Position numbers and translations under genes: made by a program. Below the pieces are notes generated by a model, which was given only the letters and a program-made list of their open reading frames with translations, made no database searches and was not told the DNA's origin. Positions 63,801-64,000 of a stretch of 64,000 nucleotides of DNA are shown piece after piece (position 1 is the first letter of the stretch; every line of letters starts with the position of its first letter). The DNA lies in the NCBI GenBank assembly GCA_029379385.1, contig CM055613.1, positions 10,930,001 through 10,994,000 of the forward strand, read 5' to 3'. The DNA comes from Quillaja saponaria. Lineage: Eukaryota > Streptophyta > Magnoliopsida > Fabales > Quillajaceae.

Positions 63801-64000
63801 TTGGGAATAACATGAACAACAAACAAATTTAACATGATCACCATAGCTTCTGAAAGTAACTGTTTGAAACTGAATTTGGCCCATTATTATTCCTTTGCAT
63901 AAATACAATTGCCCAGGGAACTGCTAACTTATATTCTGGCATGTCTATATTAATATAAATAAGATGCTATTGTTACTTATGTTTACATATTAGGTTTATG
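60846..64000 (+). CDS. 2-oxoglutarate/Fe(II) oxygenase-like protein, 5' part (runs off right edge)
   Basis: N-terminal part of a gene whose sequence resembles plant 2OG-Fe(II) oxygenases of the isopenicillin-N-synthase fold. Five exons are seen: 60846-61046, 61415-61492, 62526-62575, 62693-62746, 62935-62987, all GT-AG and in frame. The conserved stretch reads SYSELK, IEEGFGPNGLGILSVTD, VPGYSSLRQNLLRLSPR, LASLPKEVKEKLEDPHSR and YNFGWSHGKEKLESGKP, matching the non-haem dioxygenase N-terminal region. The metal-binding HxD...H and the 2OG-binding RxS are not in the window, so activity cannot be judged. The ATG at 60846 gives an Arg/Ser/Thr-rich leader poor in acidic residues, possibly an organelle transit peptide; a second in-frame ATG at 60978 starts MSSPSETAF and is an alternative. 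The sequence from 62988 to 64000 appears intronic; the next exon was not found. Confidence 0.7.

Overview
The window is nuclear DNA of a flowering plant, most likely a core eudicot. It is AT-rich, its genes are split by GT-AG introns, it carries many small plant transposons, and every recognisable gene has a plant family (pectin methylesterase, leucoanthocyanidin reductase, SHAQKYF MYB, HDA15-type deacetylase, DVL/ROT4 peptide). The species cannot be fixed from sequence alone. Leucoanthocyanidin reductase points to a lineage that makes flavan-3-ols and proanthocyanidins. Gene names rest on family motifs recognised by eye, and exon models on splice sites plus unbroken reading frame.

Layout. 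1-971 (+): 3' part of a pectin methylesterase. 2644-9678 (-): complete 10-exon TMEM120/TMPIT homologue of 359 aa, with one GC-AG intron and a Mutator-like MITE in an intron. 10267-13991 (+): decayed copy of a plant transmembrane Fragile-X-F-associated/RING gene, with one exon triplicated in tandem, a 1-nt deletion, a lost splice donor and no RING end. 14266-15851 (-): complete 5-exon leucoanthocyanidin reductase of 344 aa. 15.9-25.5 kb: gene-poor, transposon-derived block with LTR-like sequence, a 0.7-kb tandem duplication and a hAT MITE. 26340-32499 (+): DENND6-type DENN-domain protein of 677 aa, whose 4-kb second intron holds a TRIM element. 34238-35371 (+): SRM1/MYBS-like two-MYB transcription factor of 301 aa. 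36485-43346 (-): HDA15-type histone deacetylase with a RanBP2 zinc finger, 17 coding exons, 586 aa. 46930-47067 (-): 45-aa DVL/ROT4 peptide gene. 47.8-49.5 kb: 1.67-kb fold-back element. 52391-52847: Tourist-like MITE. 54335-58691 (-): coiled-coil protein of unknown function. 60846 to the right edge (+): 5' part of a gene resembling plant 2-oxoglutarate/Fe(II) oxygenases.

The genes do not form a pathway or cluster; this is ordinary eudicot gene order with unrelated neighbours. I found no new multi-gene system. The most informative signals are the pseudogene with its triplicated exon, the short peptide gene, several mobile elements with visible target-site duplications, the fold-back and the uncharacterised coiled-coil gene.
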